From Veillonella sp. T11011-6 (GTDB lineage: Bacteria; Bacillota; Negativicutes; Veillonellales; Veillonellaceae): a stretch of 64,000 nt of DNA. The notes below the pieces were generated by a model, which saw only the letters and a list, made by a program, of their open reading frames with translations, made no database searches and was not told where the DNA came from. Within the stretch, counting starts at the first letter, position 1. Each line of letters begins with the position of its first letter. This document shows positions 37,843-46,156 of the stretch, one piece after another. The position numbers and the translations under genes are program-made. Location: assembly GCF_002959755.1 (NCBI RefSeq), contig NZ_PPCW01000004.1, forward strand, positions 1 through 64,000, given 5' to 3'.

Positions 37843-37886
37843 ATGAGACAGCAGCGAAACCGTTACAGTTTCTACCGGACTCTCAT
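37843..37886 (-). other. Structured element in the citF 3' untranslated region
   Basis: Nested inverted repeats: the outer pair ATGAGA/TCTCAT encloses GAAAC/GTTTC with a 7-nt loop. It lies between the citF stop and the operon terminator. It may be a dispersed noncoding repeat or an mRNA 3' structure; nothing coding is present. Confidence 0.4.
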
Positions 37887-37896
37887 CACTACTCAA

Positions 37897-39444
37897 TTAT
37901 AGAGGTTTGCGAACCACGTCGATGATAGAGCCATCGCGATATTCTACGATTGCGATGATGTCTTCGTCTTTATCAGATACAGGAATATCTTGTGGTTTAC
38001 CTACTAAATCAAATGCTAATTGTTGTAATTCTTCAATTGTGAAGATAGGCAAGTTGCTATCTTTGAAGCGTTCAATTAAATCAGTACGAGCTGGATTGAT
38101 TGCGATACCGTATTCAGTAACAAGTACGTCAACGGAGGAGCCTGGTGTAATTACAGTAGCTACTTTATCACGGATCATTGGTAAGCGGCCGCGGATCAAT
38201 GGACAAGTAATAACTGTGCATTTAGCACCTGCTGCTGTATCGGAGTGACCGCCGGAAGCGCCCATCAATACACCGTTGGAGTCAGTCATTACATTTACGT
38301 TGAAATCAAGGTCGATTTCAGTAGCACCAAGGAATACTACGTCTAGGTAGTTTGTAGTGCAGTCAGTCCATGGGTTAGCGTACATGGAAGCGGACATTTC
38401 GATGTGTGCAGGGTTTTTATCCAAAGATGCAGCTGCAGTAGTATCGAAAGTTTGAGTATCGTAAATAGCACGGATCAAACCTTCTTCCAGCATGCCAGTC
38501 AAGATACCAGTAGCACCACCGATAGCGAAGCCACCTACTTCTCCGCGTTTGCGAAGTTTTTCAGCAATGAATTTTGCTACAGTCAATGGAGCACCACCAG
38601 CACCCAATTGGAATACGAAACCGTCTTTAATAATGCCAGCTTGGTCAAGGAATTCACCAGCTAATTCGGCGATTTTGATTTGGATAGGGTTTTTAGTGAA
38701 ACCTACTGCACCAGAAGCGATACCTTCTGGATCACCAATGCTTTCAACCTCAACAACATAATCTACGTCAGTTTGAGGGATTGCATAGTTGTGTACGTAG
38801 TCAACTAAGTTATCTGTGATGATAACTGTTGTATCTGCATAATGGGAGTCAACTTTAGCATAACCAAGAGCACCACATGCGGATTTACCCATACGACCAG
38901 TAGCATTACCACGTGGGTCAGCTGTAGGAGCACCCATGAAAGCTACGTCGATATGAACTTCGCCAGATTCGATAGCACGAGCACGACCACCGTGAGAACG
39001 AATCACTACAGGGCGTTTCAATACACCTGGGTTTTGAGTTAAGAATTTACCAAGACGATCGCGCAAGCCAGATGTTTCAATAGCTGTTACAGTACCGTCT
39101 TGAATCATTTCTACCAAGAACTCATGGCATGGAGACAAGGAAGAAGACGCAATTGTAATGTCTTTAATACCTTTTGCTTGAACGCGTTCCATAACCATTT
39201 TCATTACATAGTCGCCATTGCGCAAATGATGATGGAAGGACAATGTCATACCATCTTTTACGCCAGCTTTTTCGATTGCTTCGTCAATAGAAGCAAGTAC
39301 TTTATTAGTACCCACACGGCTCATGTGTACAGGTTTACCTGCGCGATGAGCTTTAGGTTCAATGGCGAATTCACCTTGATATACTTCGCGACCTTCTAGT
39401 GCTGGGATATTTGTTGGGATATCGCGACCTACTTTATTTAACAT
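37897..39444 (-). CDS. citF: Citrate lyase alpha subunit (citrate:ACP transferase)
   Basis: 515 residues. It exchanges the acetyl group on the lyase acyl carrier for citrate, forming citryl-ACP and acetate. Recognisable are TLSFHHHLRNGDYVM, TIASSSLSPCHEFLVE, VHIDVAFMGAPTADPRGNATG, FQLGAGGAPLTVAKFIAEKL and MSASMYANPWTDCTTNYLDVVFLGATEIDLDFNVN, which run through the whole CitF family. It overlaps citE by 11 bp. It is last in the order carrier-citD-citE-citF. Full length, with no sign of decay. Confidence 0.96.
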   Translation of the reverse strand: MLNKVGRDIPTNIPALEGREVYQGEFAIEPKAHRAGKPVHMSRVGTNKVLASIDEAIEKAGVKDGMTLSFHHHLRNGDYVMKMVMERVQAKGIKDITIASSSLSPCHEFLVEMIQDGTVTAIETSGLRDRLGKFLTQNPGVLKRPVVIRSHGGRARAIESGEVHIDVAFMGAPTADPRGNATGRMGKSACGALGYAKVDSHYADTTVIITDNLVDYVHNYAIPQTDVDYVVEVESIGDPEGIASGAVGFTKNPIQIKIAELAGEFLDQAGIIKDGFVFQLGAGGAPLTVAKFIAEKLRKRGEVGGFAIGGATGILTGMLEEGLIRAIYDTQTFDTTAAASLDKNPAHIEMSASMYANPWTDCTTNYLDVVFLGATEIDLDFNVNVMTDSNGVLMGASGGHSDTAAGAKCTVITCPLIRGRLPMIRDKVATVITPGSSVDVLVTEYGIAINPARTDLIERFKDSNLPIFTIEELQQLAFDLVGKPQDIPVSDKDEDIIAIVEYRDGSIIDVVRKPL

Positions 39445-40399
39445 CGTATTCTGCTCCTTCCTCTAATTCAACTTTAATGCCTGCTGCACGTGCTTTATCA
39501 ACAACGCGTTGTGCACGAACTACGATAGGACCATCGATCATTTTACCATCTACAGAGATTACGCCTTTATTGTTGCGTAATGCATCTGCATAGCTGTTCA
39601 ATACCTTAACGGAGTGAGCGATTTCTTTTTCGTCAGGAGTGAATACTTCGTGGATAATTTTAATTTGGCTTGGGTGGATACAAGATTTGCCATCGTAACC
39701 CAAAGCTTTAATGAATTCAACTTCTTCGCGGAAACCTTGAGGGTCTTTCACGTCGGAGAATACAGTGTCAATTACGCGGATACCTGCTTCACGTGCTGCG
39801 TGAAGAATTGTTTGACGAGCGAATAACAATTCAACAGCTGGTTTATGTTTACCTGTACGAAGGTCAGCACGATAGTCTTCAGCGCCAAGAGCAATAGCTA
39901 CTACTCGAGGACCATGGCAAATTTCACGAACATTGTACAAGCCACGAACAGATTCAATAGCTACAATAATGTTGATTGTGCCTTCTGGCCAGCCATTAGC
40001 TTTTTCTACTTCTTCAATTTTCTTCGCTACGATTTCAACTTCAGATACATCTTCAGTTTTAGGTAAACGAATCATATCAGGTTTAGCTGGAACGATTACA
40101 TCAAGGTCGTCATAGCCGTAAGGAGTTTGTGTAGGATGGTTGATACGAACAACTGTTTCTGCACGGAATTTACGAGATTTCAAAGCTTCTGCAGTTAAAA
40201 GACGAGCTGTATCTTTTTCTGTTACAGGAACGGAGTCTTCGATATCGATCATGATGGAATCAGCGCCGTGAATATCAGCACTGTTAATCATTTTAGGTGT
40301 ATTACCAGGTACGAACATCATGGAACGAGACAAACGTTTTTTAGCAGCCTCTGTTAATGGATTTGTTTTAACTTCTGGGAATGTTTTATCGTTAGCCAT
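39434..40399 (-). CDS. citE: Citrate lyase beta subunit (citryl-ACP lyase)
   Basis: A 321-residue TIM-barrel enzyme of the HpcH/HpaI-CitE family that cleaves citryl-ACP (or citryl-CoA) to oxaloacetate and acetyl-ACP. Visible are RSMMFVPGNTPKMI, SIMIDIEDSVP (metal acidic residues), VRINHPTQTPYGYDD, IIVAIESVRGLYN (Glu ligand), ALGAEDYRADL and KSCIHPSQIKI. Its start codon overlaps the citD stop by one base, with a strong GGGGGAG site inside citD. Slightly longer than typical CitE because of a 20-residue N-terminal lead. Confidence 0.96.
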   Translation of the reverse strand: MANDKTFPEVKTNPLTEAAKKRLSRSMMFVPGNTPKMINSADIHGADSIMIDIEDSVPVTEKDTARLLTAEALKSRKFRAETVVRINHPTQTPYGYDDLDVIVPAKPDMIRLPKTEDVSEVEIVAKKIEEVEKANGWPEGTINIIVAIESVRGLYNVREICHGPRVVAIALGAEDYRADLRTGKHKPAVELLFARQTILHAAREAGIRVIDTVFSDVKDPQGFREEVEFIKALGYDGKSCIHPSQIKIIHEVFTPDEKEIAHSVKVLNSYADALRNNKGVISVDGKMIDGPIVVRAQRVVDKARAAGIKVELEEGAEYDVK

Positions 40400-40668
40400 T
40401 ATGCTTTGCTCCCCCTTTCCAATGCGCCTAATACGCGAGCTTTAATTGTGTAATCCCAAGCATTTTTATCTTGTACAATTACTTTTACGCCATCAAAACC
40501 AGCTTCTTTTACTGTGTTCAAGATAACGGATTTAATTTGGTCGCCGTATTGACGGATAACTTTGGATGTTAATTCAATTTCGATACCGCTAGCAATCGGT
40601 TCAACCGTTACTAATGCATCATTTTTTTCGTCGAAGCCAGCTTGTGCAGCTTTTACTAATTGTGCCAT
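40399..40668 (-). CDS. citD: Citrate lyase gamma subunit (acyl carrier protein), atypical
   Basis: 89 residues from ATG 40668, which follows GAAAGGATG; a start 10 codons upstream has no ribosome site. The family pattern is clear (KAAQAGFDEKNDALVTVEP, IELTSKVIRQYGDQIKSVI, VIVQDKNAWDYTIKARVLGAL). However, the serine that carries the phosphoribosyl-dephospho-CoA group in characterised CitD (AG-LESSD) aligns with Lys15-Asn16 (AGFDEKND). The nearest serine, Ser27, is 12 residues away. The codons read cleanly as GAAAAAAATGAT, so no frameshift is apparent. Either the alignment shifts the attachment site, or this lyase works differently. Tightly coupled to citE. Confidence 0.88.
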   Translation of the reverse strand: MAQLVKAAQAGFDEKNDALVTVEPIASGIEIELTSKVIRQYGDQIKSVILNTVKEAGFDGVKVIVQDKNAWDYTIKARVLGALERGSKA

Positions 40669-40774
40669 GTTGCATCCTTTCACTAAAAAATATATCAAAT
40701 GGCAAAGACCAGACGTGTCGCGAATGTCTGGTCCGTGCCGTTAAAACAATATTGATTATAAAATCATATGGTGA

Positions 40775-42196
40775 TTAAATCATACCGATGAAAGTCCACC
40801 AAGGGATACCTACTACAAAGAGTAGAATCCAACTCAATACTGCTAAGATTGCACCAGCAGTCCACCAATCTTTCAAGTTATTGTAACCTGCAGAGTAGAT
40901 GATTGGACCAGGAGATGCACCGTAGTGAGTTACGAGACCACCAAACGCATTTGTTGCAAGCAACACAAGGCCGAACATAACAGGATTTGCACCTGCCGCC
41001 ATACCTACAGTTAAGAATACTGGAAGCATAGATGCAATATATGCAGTACTGGAAGCAAATAAGTAACGAATGACTACGCTAATAGCAGAAAGAATCAATA
41101 CAACTACGAGTGGAGATACATCGAGTGCCAAGTTTGCTTGCATAAATGCTGCAAGCCAAGCAAAGAATTTAGCTTTTGTTAAAGCAGTGGATAAACCAAG
41201 GATAGCACCGAACCAGATGAATGTATTCCAAACAGCTTTAGTTTGAACCATGTCATCCCAAGTGATGATACCAGAAAAGAACACAATAGTCATAGCAACT
41301 AATGCTACTGCTGTAGGACTCAAATCAAAAGCAATAGCTGGGAAAAAATATCCAATAGAAGGCCATGCCCAACCAAGAAGAGCAAGAATGAATACAACAG
41401 CCAAGATTTTTTCAGACATTTTCATAGGTCCTAATTTGGCAAGGCCATCAGCAGCTAATTTCTTATTGTCAATTTTTACTGCTTCAGGGCGATCAATCCA
41501 GTAACCTACAAGTGGTACAAAAATCAACATAATAAGACCAGGTAAGGCCAATGCTAATGCCCATTCAACCCAGTTCATAGTAAGACCAGTAATTTTAGTA
41601 ACAAAGTCCAACGCCAACACGTTAGGAGCCATTGCTGTTAAGAACATGAAGGATGTAATTTTTGTTACGAAATAACCATTCATCAAGATGAAGGAACCAC
41701 CGCGTTTAGCAGTGTCACCAGGATAAGAACCGATGGATTCAGCAATGGATAAGTTGATTGGATATACGATACCAGCCGCACGTGCTGTGTTAGAAGGTGT
41801 AGCTGGAGATAATACTAAATCAAGAAGTGCTGTTACATAACCAAGACGTAATACAGTAGAACCGAATGCATTAATCAAATGGTATGCAACGCGATGACCA
41901 AGGCCAGTTTTACCAAACGCAACGCTCAAAGAGAACGCAGCGATGATCATCCACAATGCCGTGGAGCCATAACCTACCAAGATATCTTTTGCATTGTCTA
42001 AGAATAATGCAGAAGCAGATAATACAGCTAATAAAATAATTTGAATTGGGTATGGTTTTAAAATCAAACCTACGATACCTGCAATGTAGAAGCCTAAGAG
42101 GCGCCACGCTTCCGCAGAGAGCCCTGCTGGTGGAGTTGTAAACCAGAGGATAATTGGAATTAGCACAATAACGGCTAATTTTACTAGTCTTTCCAT
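40775..42196 (-). CDS. citT: Divalent anion (citrate/dicarboxylate) transporter, DASS family
   Basis: 473 residues and about 12 membrane segments, in the inner membrane. Both sodium/substrate helical-hairpin motifs of DASS carriers are present: SPATPSNTARAAG in the first half and YLFASSTAYIASMLPVF in the second. The genomic position directly before citDEF makes citrate the likely substrate, probably exchanged for succinate or another product as in CitT. Tartrate and malate carriers share these motifs, so the symbol is provisional. Start after AAAGGAA. It is first in the four-gene cit operon, with 106 nt to citD. Confidence 0.85.
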   Translation of the reverse strand: MERLVKLAVIVLIPIILWFTTPPAGLSAEAWRLLGFYIAGIVGLILKPYPIQIILLAVLSASALFLDNAKDILVGYGSTALWMIIAAFSLSVAFGKTGLGHRVAYHLINAFGSTVLRLGYVTALLDLVLSPATPSNTARAAGIVYPINLSIAESIGSYPGDTAKRGGSFILMNGYFVTKITSFMFLTAMAPNVLALDFVTKITGLTMNWVEWALALALPGLIMLIFVPLVGYWIDRPEAVKIDNKKLAADGLAKLGPMKMSEKILAVVFILALLGWAWPSIGYFFPAIAFDLSPTAVALVAMTIVFFSGIITWDDMVQTKAVWNTFIWFGAILGLSTALTKAKFFAWLAAFMQANLALDVSPLVVVLILSAISVVIRYLFASSTAYIASMLPVFLTVGMAAGANPVMFGLVLLATNAFGGLVTHYGASPGPIIYSAGYNNLKDWWTAGAILAVLSWILLFVVGIPWWTFIGMI

Positions 42197-42434
42197 GTTT
42201 TTTCCTTTCTTATAAACATAGGCATATACTGTTCATCCTAACACTACCCCAGAAATTCGTGATACGCGACTATCAACTATTGAACTCTAGGAGTTTTTGT
42301 CTACACTCATTATATATGCTTAAAAGAATTATGAATAATAGATTACCTTTATAGGGGTTATAAAAACTTTTATATCTATCATTCATACTTTTTATGCATT
42401 TTGAGCATAGATTTACAGCCCCAAATGAAAAAAA
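42197..42434 (-). promoter_or_regulatory. Upstream region of the citrate operon
   Basis: Noncoding. A TATAAT -10 candidate lies at 42309-42314 on the minus strand with only a poor -35 (TTCATA at 15-bp spacing), as expected for an activator-dependent promoter. Two inverted repeats lie close by: AACTCTAGGAGTT (42283-42295) and GATAGTCGCGTATC (42261-42274), about 10 bp apart, on the transcribed side. Either could be the binding site of the adjacent LysR protein or of another regulator. No gene is visible here. Confidence 0.4.
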
Positions 42435-42469
42435 TGCATGTATACGTCCCCAAAGGGGGTATACATGCA
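42435..42469 (-). terminator. Terminator of the ygjP-dnaE-pyk-BI1-lysR unit
   Basis: A very strong hairpin: TGCATGTATAC / GTATACATGCA outer arms plus CCCC/GGGG inner pairing, with a run of seven T on the minus strand. Confidence 0.92.
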
Positions 42470-42564
42470 CTTACATGGTACTGCCTTGCTCTTTCGAGAC
42501 ATCTTTATTATGACCTATTATATCGAAAAAGTCTAATACTGAAATAGCATGGATAAGTAACGAC

Positions 42565-43476
42565 CTATGCTTTATATTCTCTAAAAATACTATTATCTAC
42601 TACGGTATGTTTTTTATAGTAATCCCGAACATACTCGATAAAGGTCTTAACTACTACAAGGTTTTCTGCATCCTTTGTATACACCATATTAGTATCACGG
42701 GAAATATACGTACCATCTTTGCTACGCAATGGACTTACGTAAATATCTCTATCCTTGCAAGATCCAAGTCCCATATATGTCAAGATAGACCAACCGAGTC
42801 CTGCGCGCACAAAGTGACGGCATGTACTCATAGAGTTTACATCCATCGCAACACTAGGTGGTTCTTCAAAATGTTCAGCACACCAAGTTTCGATAATATT
42901 AGCCACAGATGCATCCGTCTGATACTTGATAAATGGTACCTTCTCAAGGGATTCAGGGGGTACTAATTCTTTATAAACCAAGCAATATGGTTCCTCCAAT
43001 AGTAGTTCAGACTTACCAGACACATCATAACCACCACGAGCAAAGGCAACCATACAGTCACCAGTATTAAACATTTTTACTACTTGATGGCTGAAAGCAG
43101 TCTTAACTTGAATATGCACGTCCGGATACTGTTCCCGAAAAGATTGTAATAAGGAAGGCAATTCATAATCTGCAAAGTTGATAGATGATGCTATTTTTAA
43201 GGTCCCTTGAATCTTGCCAGACGCTGAGTTCATAGCATGCTCCAACGCCTCTTGGTCTTGCATCATTCTTTTACAGTAATCATAGAAAATTTCGCCTTGT
43301 GCCGTGAGGGCAATTCCTTCAGCAGTCCGTAACAACAGAGAATGGCCCAAAGCTTTTTCCATATGACGCAACCGATAGCTCAATGCCGGTTGTGATAAAA
43401 ATAATTTTTCTGCAGCCCTTGAAATGTTGCCTTCATCCACAACAGTCACAAAGGTTTGCCATTCTCTATCGTCCAT
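42565..43476 (-). CDS. LysR-family regulator, probably of citrate utilisation
   Basis: 303 residues. N-terminal helix-turn-helix (WQTFVTVVDEGNISRAAEKLFLSQPALSYRLRHMEKALG) and a LysR substrate-binding domain (about 90-290). It reads in the same direction as the citrate operon but is separated from it by a strong terminator and 368 bp. Its start is only 12 nt after the BI-1 gene, so its expression is probably tied to the dnaE-pyk unit. Control of citrate uptake and cleavage is inferred from position alone. AAAGGAG site before the start. Confidence 0.88.
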   Translation of the reverse strand: MDDREWQTFVTVVDEGNISRAAEKLFLSQPALSYRLRHMEKALGHSLLLRTAEGIALTAQGEIFYDYCKRMMQDQEALEHAMNSASGKIQGTLKIASSINFADYELPSLLQSFREQYPDVHIQVKTAFSHQVVKMFNTGDCMVAFARGGYDVSGKSELLLEEPYCLVYKELVPPESLEKVPFIKYQTDASVANIIETWCAEHFEEPPSVAMDVNSMSTCRHFVRAGLGWSILTYMGLGSCKDRDIYVSPLRSKDGTYISRDTNMVYTKDAENLVVVKTFIEYVRDYYKKHTVVDNSIFREYKA

Positions 43477-43487
43477 ACAATCTCCTT

Positions 43488-44231
43488 TTATCGCTTATTC
43501 CCAAAGATGCGCAATAAGGATAAGAATAAGTTAATGAAATCTAAGTATAGGCTCAAAGCACCTGTGATTTCAATGCGGTCTAAAATGGTTTCATCCTCCA
43601 AGAGCGCTACTTGTGTCACATTATTTTTAATGCGGTTTACATCGATAGCTGTAAAAATGGAGAATACTACAACCCCTACATAACCTAGAACTAAGCTAAC
43701 AGTATCGCTAAAGCCACTAAGTACAGCCCAGTTAAAGTAGCGAGCCCCTATCATCACAAAAGATACGATGATCATACCAAGTAAGGCAGCCATTACATAT
43801 GGTGTTAGGGATGACAAATTACGTTTCGTAGTAGCCCCTACCACGGCAAAGCCGATGAAGAACGCTAACGTGCCGATTAACGCTGGAATAACTACTTCAA
43901 ATACATTATATCTCAAGGATATAAGTGTCAATGTAAGACCATTCAATGCACTGTAGAGGAAGAACATGCCTTTTAAAGTCATAACATTGGCAGTATACGC
44001 ACGAGCACTAAATAGGAATACTACGCCTAATTCAACTAATAGAATAATATTAAAGTTTTGGTACGCAAAGCGTAGCCAGTTTGGATTTGCCAACGCAGCG
44101 ACTCCAACACCGATAGTAGTAAGTAAACCTACAACCATCCACAAGAAAGAGCCTTTTAATCGTTGTGATACGATACTTTCAACCTGTGCAACCTCAGTTG
44201 CAGTAGGACCTGTTACATTATATGGATTCAT
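43488..44231 (-). CDS. Bax inhibitor-1 family membrane protein
   Basis: 247 residues with seven predicted spans and a short cytosolic N-terminus, the BI-1/YccA/YbhL layout. Characteristic segments are FLWMVVGLLTTIGVGVAAL, LVELGVVFLFSARA, GTLAFFIGFAVVGATTKRNLSSLTPYVMAALLGMIIVSF, and an acidic C-terminal stretch (ALLEDETILDRIEITGALSLYLDFINLFLSLLRIFGNKR) like the pH/calcium-sensing region of this family. Such bacterial proteins are membrane pores or modulators of membrane proteases. It lies 36 nt after pyk, AAGGAGG site, same operon. Confidence 0.92.
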   Translation of the reverse strand: MNPYNVTGPTATEVAQVESIVSQRLKGSFLWMVVGLLTTIGVGVAALANPNWLRFAYQNFNIILLVELGVVFLFSARAYTANVMTLKGMFFLYSALNGLTLTLISLRYNVFEVVIPALIGTLAFFIGFAVVGATTKRNLSSLTPYVMAALLGMIIVSFVMIGARYFNWAVLSGFSDTVSLVLGYVGVVVFSIFTAIDVNRIKNNVTQVALLEDETILDRIEITGALSLYLDFINLFLSLLRIFGNKR

Positions 44232-44267
44232 ACTATCCCTCCTTATTTAATTATCACTCAATAAAGA

Positions 44268-46016
44268 TTATCGAGCATTTGCAATACCTGCAAACACCTT
44301 ACCACGTTCGCCATCGATAGTTACTTCTTGGCCTTCAAGGAGTACGTCATGAGCGTTTTTAGCACCTAAAATTACAGGAATACCATAGGTAATGCCTGCA
44401 ATAGCACTGTCAGAGGTATAACCGTCTTCAACAGCGATAATGCCACCTGCACGTTTAGCAATTGCCATCAATTCAGGCTCCATTGTACCTACAACGAGGA
44501 TGTCGCCGTCTTTGAAACTTTCATAATTGCCCTTATGATTAGCAGCAATAAATACAGTACCTGTAACGGATTTACGCAAAATACCATTACCAGACAATAG
44601 TACTTGGCCTGCAATATGAACGCGAATCATATTTGTAGTACCTGTCGCACCAGATGGTACGCCAGCCGTTACCACAACTAAGTCACCAGACTCAATGGCA
44701 CCTGTGCCAAGAGCACCTGTAATGGCTTGTTTAACCATTTCATCAGAGTTAACGATTTCATGACCTTTAATAGCCTCTACACCCCAGCATAATTGCATGC
44801 GGCGAATTGTTTCTTCATGCGGTGTTACAGCAATAATTTTGCAAGCCGGACGATGTCGAGCAGTGCTAATTGCCGTATGACCAGATTCAGTACATGTCAA
44901 AATAGCAGCGGCCCCAAGGTTTTGAGCGATGCGCACGCTTGCTAAACATACAGCACTGGTAGTCGTCATATCCACATCTTGACGAGCACGACTCTTACTA
45001 TCGTAAATAGCAGCTTGTTCTGTTACCTCAGCAATGCGTGTCATAGTCGTAACCGCCTCTACTGGGTATGCGCCGTTTGCAGTTTCACCAGACAACATGA
45101 TTGCATCAGTACCATCTAAGATGGCATTGGCTACGTCACTTGCTTCCGCCCGTGTAGGACGTGGATTTTGAATCATGGACTCTAGCATTTGGGTTGCCGT
45201 AATAACTGGTTTACCCAAGTCATTACATTTTTCGATCATCATTTTTTGAAGTACTGGCACCTCTTCGGCAGGGATTTCTACACCGAGGTCACCACGAGCC
45301 ACCATGAGGCCGTCCGCTACTTCCAAGATTTCATCAATGTTTTTAACGCCTTCAGCGTTTTCAATTTTTGCGATAATCTTGATATCTTTTTGTTCGGATT
45401 CAAGAATACGACGGATGGCTACGATATCTTTACCGCGTTGCATAAAGGATGCTGCTACAAAGTCTACACCTTGTTGGCAGCCAAAGCGCAAGTCCGCTTC
45501 ATCCTGTTCAGATACAGGTGGCAAGCTAAGCGCTACGCCTGGCACAGCCACGCGTTTACGATTACCGATTTCACCGCTGTTTTGAACTGTGGTAATGATA
45601 TTATTGCCTTCGATAGCATCGATAGTAAGGGTTACAAGGCCATCGGCCAATAAAATTTTGTCCCCTACGGACACATCCCCTACAAGACCTTTGTGGTTAA
45701 CAGAGCTAAGCTCTTTTGTGCCTTCCACATCATCTGTAGTCAATGTGAATTGTTGACCTGCTTCGAGGAATACTTTCCCTTCTTTAAATAGACCAAGGCG
45801 CACCTCTGGGCCTTTTGTATCGAGCAATAAAGCAATTGGTTTATTTACAATCATCGCCGCATCACGCACCATTTGCATGCGCTCTGCTTGCTCTTCATGA
45901 GATCCGTGAGAGAAGTTGAAACGAGCCACGTTCATGCCAGCTCGCATCATATCTTCTAAGATACCAAATTTATCCGTTCCCGGACCTACAGTACATACGA
46001 TTTTTGTACGTTTCAT
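44268..46016 (-). CDS. pyk: Pyruvate kinase with C-terminal PEP-utiliser-like domain
   Basis: Converts PEP and ADP to pyruvate and ATP. Start placed at ATG 46016 (MKRTKIVCTVGPGTDK) after AGGAGG; a longer upstream frame would add 28 unrelated residues. 582 residues, longer than the ~470 of the basic enzyme. The core motifs (ARFNFSHGSHEE, LLDTKGPEVRLG, IIAKIENAEGVKNIDEIL with the catalytic Lys, MVARGDLGVEIP, PVITATQMLESMI) are followed by the alpha/beta C domain. An extra ~105-residue C-terminal domain follows, with GGIIAVEDGYTSDSAIAGITYGIPVI. It resembles the mobile PEP-utiliser domain, as in Bacillus-type kinases. Follows dnaE. Confidence 0.96.
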   Translation of the reverse strand: MKRTKIVCTVGPGTDKFGILEDMMRAGMNVARFNFSHGSHEEQAERMQMVRDAAMIVNKPIALLLDTKGPEVRLGLFKEGKVFLEAGQQFTLTTDDVEGTKELSSVNHKGLVGDVSVGDKILLADGLVTLTIDAIEGNNIITTVQNSGEIGNRKRVAVPGVALSLPPVSEQDEADLRFGCQQGVDFVAASFMQRGKDIVAIRRILESEQKDIKIIAKIENAEGVKNIDEILEVADGLMVARGDLGVEIPAEEVPVLQKMMIEKCNDLGKPVITATQMLESMIQNPRPTRAEASDVANAILDGTDAIMLSGETANGAYPVEAVTTMTRIAEVTEQAAIYDSKSRARQDVDMTTTSAVCLASVRIAQNLGAAAILTCTESGHTAISTARHRPACKIIAVTPHEETIRRMQLCWGVEAIKGHEIVNSDEMVKQAITGALGTGAIESGDLVVVTAGVPSGATGTTNMIRVHIAGQVLLSGNGILRKSVTGTVFIAANHKGNYESFKDGDILVVGTMEPELMAIAKRAGGIIAVEDGYTSDSAIAGITYGIPVILGAKNAHDVLLEGQEVTIDGERGKVFAGIANAR

Positions 46017-46156
46017 TGTTCCTCCTATGAAAACCATCCCTTCTGGATGTTCATATATTATATCAATGTTGGTAAAAGCTAGCTGTGCTCTACGCAACAT
46101 ATATTATTAAGTAGTAAATATATTTATTCGTGCAATAATATCTACTTATGCATATA

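Noticed and set aside
46017-46100. 28-residue extension of pyruvate kinase
   Set aside because: Family sequence begins at MKRTKIVCTVGPG, which has its own AGGAGG; the upstream frame is chance.
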